Below are positions 1-12,434 of a DNA stretch of 64,000 nt, piece after piece (position 1 is the first letter of the stretch; every line of letters begins with the position of its first letter). The DNA comes from Cymbidium sinense (Eukaryota > Streptophyta > Magnoliopsida > Asparagales > Orchidaceae): positions 32,214,983-32,278,982 of the forward strand of contig CM038223.1 in NCBI GenBank assembly GCA_021442155.1, given 5' to 3'. Below the pieces are notes generated by a model. That model saw nothing but the letters and a program-made list of their open reading frames with translations, was not told where the DNA came from and did no database searches. Position numbers and translations under genes: made by a program.

Positions 1-955
1 ACTAATATTAACTCCTTCGCTCTAGAACTCTCCAAAGATCTCTTGAAACTTTATCATAAGCTTTCTAAATCAATAAATATCATATGTAGATCCTCCTTAC
101 TTTCTCTATACTTCTCCATCAAACCTCCTAATAAATGTATAGCATCCATAGATCTACCATGAAACCAAACTGTGAGAAACTTTTTTATCACATCGTAAAT
201 CCTATGCTTAATTTTATCACATACATTAACTATAATTTGCACACTCTGTGCATCACCTTTATTCTTAAATATAGAACCAACAAACTCTTCCTCCACTCAT
301 CTGACATCTTTTGGCTTTAAAATAACATTAAAAAAGATTAGAAGCCAAGAAATTTCGATCTTCTAAACATTTTCACACTTCTATCAATATCATCGTCCTT
401 TATTTTCTTTAAAGCTTCTAACTTCAGATTTACTAATAATATAAAAACAAAATTCTTATTTTTGTTTTTTATATTAAAGTTTAAAATCAATCAGATTCTC
501 TGATTCTTTATTAAAAAGTTTATCAAAAAATCTCATTTTCAATATCTTTTCTAAGAAAAGTATTTTATTATTTTCATCCTTAATACATCTCACTGAATTG
601 TCCTTTATTTCTCCTATATCTTTCATTAACTTATACATACATCTTTCAATCTTTGTGATCTAATCTATTCAGATAAATCGCTAAAAGCTAAATTTTTATC
701 ATATATTATTTTTTTAATCTCTACCATTTTATATCTTTCACAATTTTCTCGAGTTTTACATATAAATCAAGTTTTATAACAACGCTTTATTTCTTATGCT
801 TTCAGACTCCACCAAACTATTTTATTAAGACTTTTCTTTTGATTCTCCAAGAAGAATCATTAATTTAATTACTACTTTTTCTCACATAACATTAGCCTTC
901 TTATAAATTAATCCCAAATTCTAAAGAGAAAGTTCTTAAAAATATTTTTATTTGA
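1..955 (-). mobile_element. RTE-type LINE fragment, cut by the left window edge
   Basis: On the minus strand this matches the RT and linker region of the other RTE copies here, including the segment coding [20 protein letters not shown] at the left. It runs back through the linker between endonuclease and RT, ending near 955. Its 3' part lies off the left edge. Reading frames are broken by many indels and stops, so it is a dead copy. Confidence 0.85.
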
Positions 956-1566
956 TTTACAATAATCCTTATATAAATATGTAAATGAAATAAATATTTA
1001 TTATAAGTAGCAAATGTCATGAAAATTTTTATAGGCATATTGATTTACGATAATCTTCATATATAAGTAAAAGTTTAATGAGGCCTCACAGCGATTTTAA
1101 AGGATCGAGTAATTCTCCATTAGCATCATCTGTTGAGAGGTTGGTTTGATATTTGGATGATAAATGTGTGTGATCTCAAGGTGACCAAAGATATAACATG
1201 AGTTAATATTATGTAATATAAATGACATTTTTAACATATCCCCGGACTTTGAATTGAAAATTGAATTTTATGAAATGAATTACATACATACTATTAATTA
1301 TGATTACTACTTATAACTCATATCAACGTTTATGTATGAAAGCATGCATTTTCTTATTGTTAACATTCATGCAAGCTTTTAATTCACATGCATATTTTTT
1401 TATCATGCAAGCTTTTAATTCTCATTTGGTTGTAAGCTTATAATATTATATGTTGACTTTTAGGAAATAATAAAGAGGGTAATAATTATACAAATATTTT
1501 GACTTGTGCTGTTTTTGGTGTATAGTTTTGCAAGATTGTACAAACTTTTTGGGGTGCATAAAATTT
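956..1566. other. AT-rich stretch without a recognised gene
   Basis: I see no coding signal. A short imperfect direct repeat (a TGATTTAC-A/G-ATAATC-type sequence followed by TAT-rich DNA) occurs near 953-985 and 1040-1075. It lies between two RTE copies in opposite orientation. Confidence 0.5.
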
Positions 1567-4111
1567 ATGTTGCGATAGAATTATAGCTTTAAAGATTATT
1601 GTTGATACTCAGATTATCAATGTTATAAGTATTTATGCTCCTCAAGTAGGTTTGGATGTAGTCAAAGAAAATTTTTGGAATGAATTAGAGATTAATGAAA
1701 GATACAGAAGAAAAGTATTATTGGAGACTTAAATGAACATGTTGGTAGAGTGGTAGAAGATTTTAAAAGTATTCATGGTGGTTATGTATTTGGGTATGAA
1801 GAAGGTAGGATTATATTAGCTTTCTTTAGCCATTTGTGGTTCTTATCTTTATTTAAGAAAGAGATGATATTATTATAAAATGGATCTAGTAAAATATAGA
1901 TTGATTATTTTCTGATAAAAAAAATAGATCGTTTAGATTGTAAAGATTGTAAGGTCTTTCCAAGTGAAAGTTTAAATACTCAATATCAATTATTAGTCTT
2001 TGATTTTAAGATGAAAGATTAAAAGATGAAAAATAAATCAAATTATTGTCCTAGGATTAGACGTGGAAACTTAAATAACACAAAATATTTTTTAAGAAAC
2101 TGAGTTTAGAATTTGAGATCTTTCATAAGGAAATTAATGTTATGTGAGAAAAAATAGAGTGAAATTGAGTTCTTAAAATATGTTAGGAGAATAAAAAAAA
2201 AAGAAAACTTTTAATAAAATAGTTGGTGAATGCGGTCAGGCGTCTGAAAAGATAAGAAATAAGAAACATTATTATAAAATTTGGTGTATATGTAAAAACT
2301 CGAAAAATTGTGAAAGATATAAAATGACCTGTAGAGATTCTAAGAAAATAATATATGATGCAAAAAATTTAGCTTTTATTGATTTATCTGATAGATTAGA
2401 CGAAAGAAGGTGAAAGATGTATGTATAAGTTAAGCCAACCAGGAGAAGTAAAGGCTAGTTGAGTGGTGTATTAAGGATGAAAATAATAAAGTGTTTTTCT
2501 TAGAAAAGATATTGAAAATAGGTGGATGATATATTTTGATGAACTTTTCAATGAAGGATCACGAAATCGATTGATTTTAGCCCTTAATACTAAACAAAAA
2601 TAGAGAATTTTATTTTTATCGTCGTATTAGTAAATCTGAAGTTAGAGATGCTTTAAGTAAAATGAAATGTAGAAAAACATTAAGACCTGCTGATATTTCA
2701 ATAGAAGTGTGGAAATGTTTAGGAGATTAAGGAATTTCTTGGATCACAAATCTTTTTAATGTTATTTTAAAGACTAAAAAGATGCCAGATGAGTGGTGAA
2801 AGAGTTTGTTGGTTCTTATATTTAAGAATAAAGGTGATGCACAAGATTGTGCAAATTATAGAGGAATTAAGTTAATGTGTCATACATTAAAATTATGGGA
2901 GAGAGTAATTGAGCATAGGTTATGATGTGATACAAAAATTTCTCACAATCAGTTTAGTTTCTTGTCAGGTAGATCTACTTTGGATGGTATACATTTGTTA
3001 AGAGGTTTAATGGAGAAGTATAGAGAAAGTAAGGAGGACCTACATATGATATTTATTGATTTAGAGAAAGCTTATGATAAAGTTTCAAGAGATGTTCTTT
3101 GTAGAGTTTTAGAAAAGAAAGGAGTTAATATTGGTTATATTCAAGTCATTAAGGATATGTATACTAGAGTTGTTACTTGTGTCCAAACACAAGGAGGATT
3201 GACAAAATATTTTCTCATTTCAGTTGGATTACATCAAGGATCAGCTTTAAGCCCTTATCTTTTTTGCTTTAGTTATGGATGTTCTTACTAGGCATTTACA
3301 TGAAGATGTATCTTGGTGTATGCTTTTTGCTAATGACATTCTTCTTGTTGATAAGACTAGAGAGGGAGTCCAAGAGAAACTTGAATTATGGAGGTCAATC
3401 TTAGAGTCTAAAGGTTTTCGTTTAAGTAGATCTAAAATTGAATATATGGAGTGTAATTTTAGTTGTAGAAGTTATAGTGATAGTGTTGTAACATTAGGTG
3501 AACAAGTCATTAAAAAGAGTGAGCGATTCAAATATTTAGGCTCTATTGTTCAAAATGATGGTGAAATAGATGGAGATGTTATTAGTAGAATTCAAATTGG
3601 ATGGTTGAAGTGGAGGAATACATCTGGTCTGTTGTGTGATATAAAAGTACCGCTTAAACTTAAGGAAAAATTTTATAAGATGGTAGTAAGACCTGCAATG
3701 ATTTATGGTGCATAATATTAGCCAATAAAAAAGAAGCATAAGACTAAGATAAGTGTTACAAAAACGAGGATGCTCAGATGGATGAGTGGCTTTACTCTTA
3801 AAAATAAAATGCAAAATGAGTATGTTCGGGAAAAAGTTTGAGTAGCTCTAGTGACAGATAAGATTAGAGAGAGCCGCCTTAGATGATTTGGCCACATAAA
3901 GCGTCCGGGAGTTAGGAGAGTAGATGCATTAGATTTGCCTTATGTTAAGAAAGGTAGAGGTAGACCTAAAAAGATATGATTAAGATGTATAAAAAATGAC
4001 CTTAGTATACTTGAATTAAATGAGAATTTGACACATAATAAGACACAATGAAGATAAGGGATTCATGTAGCTGACCCCACTTAATGGGATAAAGGCTCGT
4101 TGTTGTTGTTG
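1567..4111 (+). mobile_element. RTE-type LINE, 5'-truncated, with RT-domain remnants
   Basis: The copy starts inside the endonuclease region (near GAATTATAGCTTTAAAG) and includes GDLNEHVG (about 1725-1750), an endonuclease motif. RT pieces follow at 2962-3291 ([26 protein letters not shown]) and 3275-3715 ([20 protein letters not shown]). The catalytic FADD box reads FAND, so one metal-binding aspartate is gone. The 3' end has the family signature, a palindrome around CCCCACTTAATGGG followed by (TTG)n at 4100-4111. Internal stops and frameshifts mean no intact protein. No convincing target duplication was seen. Confidence 0.92.
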
Positions 4112-6042
4112 GAATTTTATTTTTTACACTTCGCAGTAATATTTTTTAAATATGAAATGATTGTTAGAAAAATTTGAAATTTAAGAGTTTGCTCATAATG
4201 ATTTGGTGAGATTTAGTTTTTACCTATTTGTCTTGAATTTGTATATGTCGAGACGAGTTAGTGAAAGCTGTGTCTGATTGAGCTGTACTATTTTGCTATA
4301 GGGTAGGCTGAACTGGGAGAAGTGGTCGTTCTTTTGTTGTTTGATACCAATTCCCTTAATTTTTGGAAAAATTATCTTTCAAAGATTATCCAAAAGAGGC
4401 CTGTTCTTTTCATTAGCTTATAGGCTAGGCTATTGGGAAGTTTGTATGGATGAGAAGTTAACGGGCATTAAGGTGATTGAGTTAAATTTATGGTTACTAA
4501 ACTTTGCCCTTAACTACCTACAACCATTGTAAGGATCATAGCTAGATGGAGAGGGTTAACCATGATTATAATGATGATTAAGTGATTGTGATTCTTGGCC
4601 ACCATGGCTCTTAATAGCCATGAGCTATGTCGAGCAAAGAGAGCATTGGCTCACTTTCTCTGTGCTTCTCCACCTTCCCATGCTCACTGAATTGGTTCAG
4701 TTTCCATTGCCATGCAAGGGAAGCATGAGCTTTGGTCTATACTCAAGCTCATGAGCCAGCTAGAACTCGACTTGTTAACAAGCTTGTAAGTTGAGCTTAT
4801 TGAGTTATGAGCTCGAGCTCGAGCTCAAAATGAGATCGAATTCTAGTTAAGCCAGCCTTGACTTGTGAGCTGACTCAATTTTTACTGTGGTTTGATTATT
4901 AATTCCAATCAAATGAAATTTTAAAGATAAGTAGAACTTTATGTCCTTATCTTAGGAAAATCATCATTTCTTTGAAATTTATATATTTTTATTTTTAAAA
5001 TTTTATTATTCTTTGTTTAAATTAATTAATGTATTAATTGGGTTAGAAAATTTTCGAAATCCTTTAAAGAGAAATCAGACCATTTTAATCCTTAGATAAA
5101 AAATCTAAACCCATTTTGAATTATATCATGTAACCTATGACTTTTCAAAATTTATAGAATTCAAATTTAATTTAAAAATTCTAGAAACATTAGATTGTGT
5201 ATTTAGCATGTTAATATACCTTTTCAATTGTTATGATAATTTTTGGTGCTTAATACTTTTGATAAATTAAAATTAGTGGTTTTTACCATCTTTAATTTTT
5301 TTAGATTTATTTAATAAATCCAAAAACTCTCAATAAATTAGGAGAGATTTCTCAAGCTTAGATACACCTTTCTGAATTTTTTCAATATTAATAAGTCATT
5401 TACATAGTGTTTCTAACATTTTAAGTAAAAATACCCCTATTTATGAAATTATCATTTTATCCATGATGGGCTCATTGGCATATGATATTCTGGAGCCGTG
5501 TAATAATGTTTATAGCTTAACCTAATTTATTGAGATTTATTTGATATATTTTATTATTTTTAATAATGAAAATACCAATATCCTAACTATTTTGTTATCA
5601 ATGCAATCGAAGTGGGCAGGGGTATGAAACAAGCCGATTAATGTTATATATACAAATATATGCAAACTCACCATGACAGGCGTTCTTCTCTGCAAAATTT
5701 TCATACTACTGTAAATATTCACATCATCGTTGGGTTCAACTACAATAAAAACGAAAGGTGGACTAACTTAGTGGCTCATAGCTAACTGTCCTGACAATGT
5801 TCATATAAGAAATTTTTTTTCAGATTATTGCCCTGAAATTCTGGAATGGCTTCTTAGATACGTGAAGATGAAATAGCTCTTGGTTATCTTGTGTATGTTG
5901 CATTGATTATAAAACAATAACATTTCATGTTGGCAGAGTTTTGTTCTAAATGGATTTTTCATTTTGATAGAGCGAATTGCTTATCACCATATGTTTTAAA
6001 TATTATTGCTGTTGGATATTACTGATTTCAAATCATTTGTAG
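4112..6042 (+). other. Upstream or intronic DNA before the first recognised exon
   Basis: No gene is recognised. At 4740-4850 is a repeat-like stretch rich in AGCTC/GAGCTC, including GAGCTCGAGCTCGAGCTC near 4811-4828. The first part of the O-FucT gene (membrane anchor) could lie here or left of the window, but I found no open segment resembling it. Confidence 0.4.
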
Positions 6043-6130
6043 GGTGCCACTCATTACAACATTGATATTTGGAAATCAGACTTTGCGAAACTCTACTATG
6101 GTTGTAGTGATAGAAGCCCAAAATTTGGAC
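6043..6130 (+). CDS. O-FucT exon a (first recognised exon)
   Basis: This 88-bp exon encodes 29 residues plus one base, starting GATHYN and containing DIWKS and [12 protein letters not shown]. That is the stretch before the nucleotide-binding core in plant O-FucT proteins. The acceptor is a T-rich tract ending TTGTAG at 6042, and the donor is GTAAGT at 6131. The single trailing C joins CT of the next exon to make a proline codon, which supports the pairing despite 18.4 kb between them. A longer reading frame over the same bases runs in another frame through both splice sites and is a shadow. Confidence 0.85.
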
Positions 6131-9100
6131 GTAAGTGCTTATGTCCCTTGTTTATATCATTTGGTTTATCTCCAAATAGTTTGCCAGTCTATTCTCACAT
6201 TTCATGTCACTTATATTGTCTTTCTTTGGTCGAGGATGCCTAAAATTTCATTATTTTCAAGTTTCTATTATCACGAATTGCTTTTTTTTTTTTTAACATT
6301 GAACATTTTTTATTTGCTATTCAAAATAAATTTCATGATGGCCTTTGTTATTACCATAATGCATACTTATTAACCAAGGATATAAAAAATTAGGTAAAAG
6401 TTTGGCCGTAGATTGGTCTATTTTCTCTATGTTTTTGGATGTTATAAAAAAATCGTTTTCTTTTGAGGGTCTTGCCTTTTGAGCTTATGATACCTGTGCC
6501 CTACCTTTTCAGTCCCCTTTATTGAGTTACGTAAGCATCCCTATCATGCCATTCAATAGATCAGGGTTTAATGTTTTGCCTGTTTCTACTAGGAAGAACT
6601 GTTATTTAATTATATGTATGCATGAGCCTCCTAGAATCAATGATTAACTTTTTGGAGTTTGTTTTCCCATGATTTGAAGGATTTTCCCAGCAATGCTATC
6701 GTTTCTCCTTTGTGTATATTTGTTTTGTAGGTTTATTAAATTATTACTCATATAATTTCATCATAGTTTTACTTATGAAACATTAATGGACACATCATTA
6801 TCTTTCTCTTCATTATCCTAATCCCAATTATTTTGAGTTAGCTTTATGGGCCATCATTTTTCAATCATTGACATTGAGTGTTGCCTAAGATGTTAAAACC
6901 TATTTTTTGTAAATTATTTTAAATAACTTATATTCATACTGCCATTGGTGTTAATCCTTTTCCTTTGTGTTCATCTAATGCTAATTTTATCTATATACAT
7001 AATGGCTGCACTTCCTATCATTTGTAGTACATATTCAAATCACCGAAGTCTATTTTGACTAAATTTCTTTAATAAATATCATTCCATCCATTCCTCAAAT
7101 TTACTCTTGTATTTATTCTTCATATTTTTGCTATACATTTATCCTCTCAGGTTAATTATGATTATTTTTTATTTCATAATACTCTAATTCATACAACATA
7201 GTTGTCTTAATTATAGTATTTTAATATTTATCTTTAAGACCCTGTTTGGTTGGGATCCTTTCTGCTTTTCTTTATGTAAAGTTGCTTCTTGATAATAGGT
7301 AGATGTCTGGATGAAAATTTATAGCTGGCTTTGTGTTAAGATACAAAAAAACTACGGTGAGAGGATGCTTTCTGATAGTTGTTTTGAAACAAGTGGTAGA
7401 AAGGGCTCTATAAAATCAAATTGGTTAAAGAAAAAAAAAATAGTTGCAATCATACTACCCTCAAACTTATTGACTATCACGATCCAATCCAAAAATTTGG
7501 AATACCAAGATGGAAATGAACAGTCAGGCAAAAAAGATCTTAACTAAAAATTTATAAAATTATGCAAATCCAATTTATAAAAGAGTTAACGATAAATCCA
7601 TAATTTGTTTGAAACTACATGTATCCAAATTTAAAATTACATAATAAATTTATTAAAATACCTATCTCTATGAGCTCCATGGCATTTGTAAATAAAATAT
7701 CTTCTATTATCTATTTAACTTATAGGATGACCACTTGAAAACATTTGCAACTATTAACGTGTGACTTAAAAACTCAATGATTAACTGTATTTCTAAATTA
7801 TAGTAATTCAAGAATTTAGAAAAAAATATGCATGAACAATTCATATGTATTAATTTGACAAGAAAGATAAAGTGGAGTAATAAATAACTAAATTTGCATA
7901 TTATATAATATTTTCAAATAGTACAACCATCATAGGAGTCATCATCTAATGTGCATCTTAAATGCACATCTTCTAAAAATCTTTTTGAAATTTACCTAAA
8001 AGAATAAACAATCATTTTCATTTAGATACATATGTATGTTACATCGTCAGCCAGTACCATAAAGACATGAAATTTCATTATCAACATACACATTCAATCA
8101 CATGAGCATATATATATATATATATATATATATATCATATTTAACACTACCTTTGCCGAGTCCCAAGTCTCGGATGTGAAAAGTGGAGGGTTGCGATAGG
8201 CAATCGACAACCAGCGTAATACTTGTCGAAATAATCATGACATGAATCCCTTAAAACATTGTGTTAATACTAGGGTGTCCCCTGGAAGTGACGTGCTGTA
8301 TGGCTTGAGCACAATGAAAAGTGTGCAAGGGCCGCTGTAAAGAAGTTAGTCCATGAAACTATAATTAGGTTATGAACTTGGAATATATGTACTCTTATAA
8401 GTAAATTAACATAATTAATAGATATTATGGCTTATAGGAAGATGAATATTTTATGTATTCAAGAAACTAAATGGGTTGGGGAGAAGGCAAAGGAGATTGA
8501 TAGTTTAGATTTTAAACTTTGGTATTCGTGAAGTCGAATAGAAATAAAGCAAGTGTGATTATAGATAAAAGTTTGAAGGATAATGTTATAAATATTAATA
8601 GGATTGAAGATATAATTATAGCTTTAAAGATTATTGTTGAAGATTATCAATCTTATAAGTGTTTATGCTCCTCAAGTAGGTTTGGATGTAGAAAGAAAAA
8701 TTTTGGAATGAATTAGATTAATACAAAACATACCTCTCAAGAAAAAAAGTATTTATTGGATGAGATTTTAATGACATGTTGGTAGAGTGATAGAATATTT
8801 TAAAAATATTCACATGACTATGGATTTTAGTGAATAAAGAATGATTATATATTAGATTTTGCTTAATGATTTTGTAGTTCCTAATATTTTATTTGAGAAA
8901 AGAGATGAGCATTTTATTACTTATAAAAATGGATATAGTAAAACATAGTTTGATTATTTTTTGATAAGAAAAATAGATCGTTTAGATTATAAAGATAGTA
9001 AGGTCATTCCGAGTGAAAGTTTAAGTACTCGACATCAACTGTTAGTTTTATATTTTAAGATGAAGGATTGGAAGATGAAAAATAAATCAATTTATTGTCC

Positions 9101-12100
9101 TAGGATTAGATGGAGGAACTTAAAGAATACTAATAAAAATATTTTTAAGAGCAAGTTACAAGAGCTTAGAATTTGAGATGCTCATGAGGAAATTAATGTT
9201 ATGTGAAAAAAAGTAGCAAGTGAAATTAAGTTGCAAAAAAATGTACTTGTAGAATCAAAAAGAAAAGTTTCTTTTAATAAAAATAGTTGGTGGTTGAGTC
9301 AGAATATGCAAGAAAAGATAAGAAATAAAAAGCATTGTTATAAAATTTGGTTTAGACGTAAAAACTCAAAGAATTTAGAAAGATATAAAGTGGCCTGTAG
9401 AGATTCTAAGAAACTAATATATGATGCAAAAAATTTAACTTTTAGTGATTTATACAATAGATTATATACCAAAGAAGGTGAAAGATATATGTATAAATTA
9501 GCCAACTAAAGAGATAAGAGAAGTAAATATTTAGTTTAAGTGAAGTGTATTAATGATGAAAATCATAAAGTATTTTTCTTAGAAAAGGATATTGAAAATA
9601 GGAAGATGAGGTATTTTGATAAACTTTTCAATGAAGGATCTCTGATTGATTTTAACAACCTTAATACTAAACAAAAAATAGAGAATTTATTTTTTATCGT
9701 CGTATTAATAAATTTGAAGTTAGAGAAGCTTTAAAGAAAATGAAGTGTGAAAAAACAGTGAGACCTGATGATATTCCAATAGGAGTGTACAAATTATAGA
9801 GGAATTAAGTTAATGTGTCATACATTAAAGTTATGGGAGAGAGTAATTGAGCATAGGTTATGATGTGATATAAAAGTTTCTCACAATCAGTTTAGATTCA
9901 TGCCACTATGGATGGTATACATTTGTTAAGAGGTTTGATGGAGAAGTATAGAGAAAGTAAGGAGGATCTACATATGATATTTGTTGATTTAGAAAAAGCT
10001 TATGATAAAGTTTCAAGAGATGTTCTTTGGAAAGTTCTAGAAAAGAAATGAGTTAATATTGGTTATATTCAAGTCATTAAGGATGTGTATACTAGAGTTG
10101 TTACTTGTGTCCAAACACAAGGAGGATTAACAAAATATTTTTCTATTTCAATTGGATTACATCAAGGATCGACTTTAAGCCCTTATCTTTTTGCTTTAGT
10201 TATGGATGTTCTTACTAGGCATTTACAGGAAGATGTACCTTGATGTATACTTTTTGTTGATGACATTCTTCTTGTTGATAAGACTAAAGAGGGAGTTTGA
10301 AAAGAAACTTGAATTATGGAGGTCAACCTTAGAGTCTAATGATTTTTGTTTAAGTAGATCTAAAATTGAATATATGGATTGTTATTTTAGTTGTAGAAGT
10401 TTTAGTGACAGTGTTGTGATATTGGGTAAATAAGTCATTAAAAAGAGTGAGTGATTCAGATGTCTAGGCTCTATTATTCAAAATGATGGTGAAATAGATG
10501 GAGATGTTATTAGTAGAATTCAAGTTGGATGGTTGAAGTGGAGGAATGCATCTGGCCTATTGTGTGATAGAAAAGTACCACTTAAATTTAAGGAAAAATT
10601 TTATAAGATGGTAGTAAGACCTGCAATGATTTATATTGCACGTTGGCCAATAAAGAGAAGCATAAGACTAAGTTAAGTGTTGCGAGATGAGGATGCTCGG
10701 TGGATGAGTGGCTTTACTCTTAGAGATAAAATGCGAGTATGTTCGGAAAAAAAGTTAGCTTTCTAGTGGCGATAAGAGAGAGTCTTAGATAATTTTGCCA
10801 CATAAAGTGTCGACCGTCTGATGACCTGGTTAGGAGAGGAGATGCATTAGATTTGCCTATGTTAAGAAAGGTAAAGGTAGACCTAAAAAGACTTGGTTAA
10901 GATGTATAAAAAATGACCTTAGTATACTTGAATTAAATGAGAATTTGACACATAATAGGACACAATGGAGAGGAAAGATTCATGTAGCCGACCCCACATA
11001 GTGGGATAAATGCTTGTTGTTGTTGTATATATATCATAGTTGAAAGTTTAAAATTACGCAAAAGGGTATTGAGTCGCTTTTTGTTTGTGGTGCGAGACAT
11101 AAGCCTCAGAATTATAAATTACACGAAGTAAGAAGTTGTACACTCATCAAAGTACAAATAAAAAAGTAATATATTAATATTTTATTCTATTGGCATGTTA
11201 CAATCTAATATGTAAACATTTTAATATAATCAGAAGTAATAAATTGTGTAAAGTATCAATAACATATCAATATCTTGGCATCAAACCATGAAGTAAGAAA
11301 TATTATATAAATATCAAAATAATATAACATATTAAAGTAAGAAATATTAAGATTATAATTAAAATTAAATTTAATATAATAAGTTTTTCTCTCTTACTCG
11401 ACTTCTCTGGCATCAGAGTAAAAATATCACATCTAATGCTGGTAGCATCAGTGGCTAGCACTGTGTGTGAGGAGTTTAGAAAGCATAAAAGGATAGATTC
11501 TTGGGTAATTTCTATCCTAAGATTGGTTACCTATGTGTTTGGGCATGTGTGTAATTTAGACAATTAAAATTTATAGTTGATTTTTTTAAAGACCTAATTT
11601 TAAATATGCATGCCTTAAAAAAAATTAGGCGCAGTGGGTCTCACGTTATGTGAAGTGTAAGCCTCACATACACTAATGAGTCGTAAGCATCAGACATTTT
11701 TTTGGATTTTTTATTATGCAATTTTAAATATGATCATATTTTATCCCTTTTCATCAATTTTAAGCAATTTGCCTCATGCATTGTGTTACAAACATATAGG
11801 CTTCAAGACATTTAAATGATGCATTTATATGAGAAACATGTGAATTTAAAAACATGAATGATATTGAAAACCATTAATTTATTATGAAGAGGTGTAATTA
11901 ACACAAAAAATATCTATAAAAATAAAATAAAGTTTTTTCAGCCATATCTATCTATAATTAAATGCATTTGATCTAGAAAAAAAATAATTTTTATAATAAA
12001 GAAAGGTATTTAACTATTTTAATGTGAAACTTTTTGAGTCTTTTTTTAAAATAGCTTCTTTAATCAAAATACCTATTATAAGCTATTTAATTTAATCAAT

Positions 12101-12362
12101 AATTGTAAGTGTGTGTGTATGTATATGTATATGTATATACATATACATATATATTATTAATGTCTTTCACATAATACACTTTTATGCCCTTTTATCTAAT
12201 ATAGTTATTTAGTAACATTTAAATTTCTGAATCTAATTTTAGTTCTTATTTTAATTTTATTACTTATACCTAAACCAAATTTAATATAATTTTTTAATAT
12301 TTATTTTATCTATTATTATATATGAAATTTAGTTTAACACACACACACACACACACACACAC

Positions 12363-12434
<72 letters not shown>

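Noticed and set aside
4550..4870. Possible first exon or promoter of the fucosyltransferase gene
   Set aside because: There is no open segment with an anchor-like peptide, and the stretch is rich in GAGCTC-type repeat words.
6044..6373. 109-codon plus-strand frame over the first recognised exon
   Set aside because: It is in a different frame from the conserved peptide and reads through the GTAAGT donor at 6131; the family alignment and phase support 6043-6130 only.
7238..7262. CCTGTTTGGTTGGGATCC as a DNA-transposon terminus (also AGGGGCTGTTTGGTT at 26371)
   Set aside because: No opposite inverted end or target duplication was found near either, so no element can be delimited.
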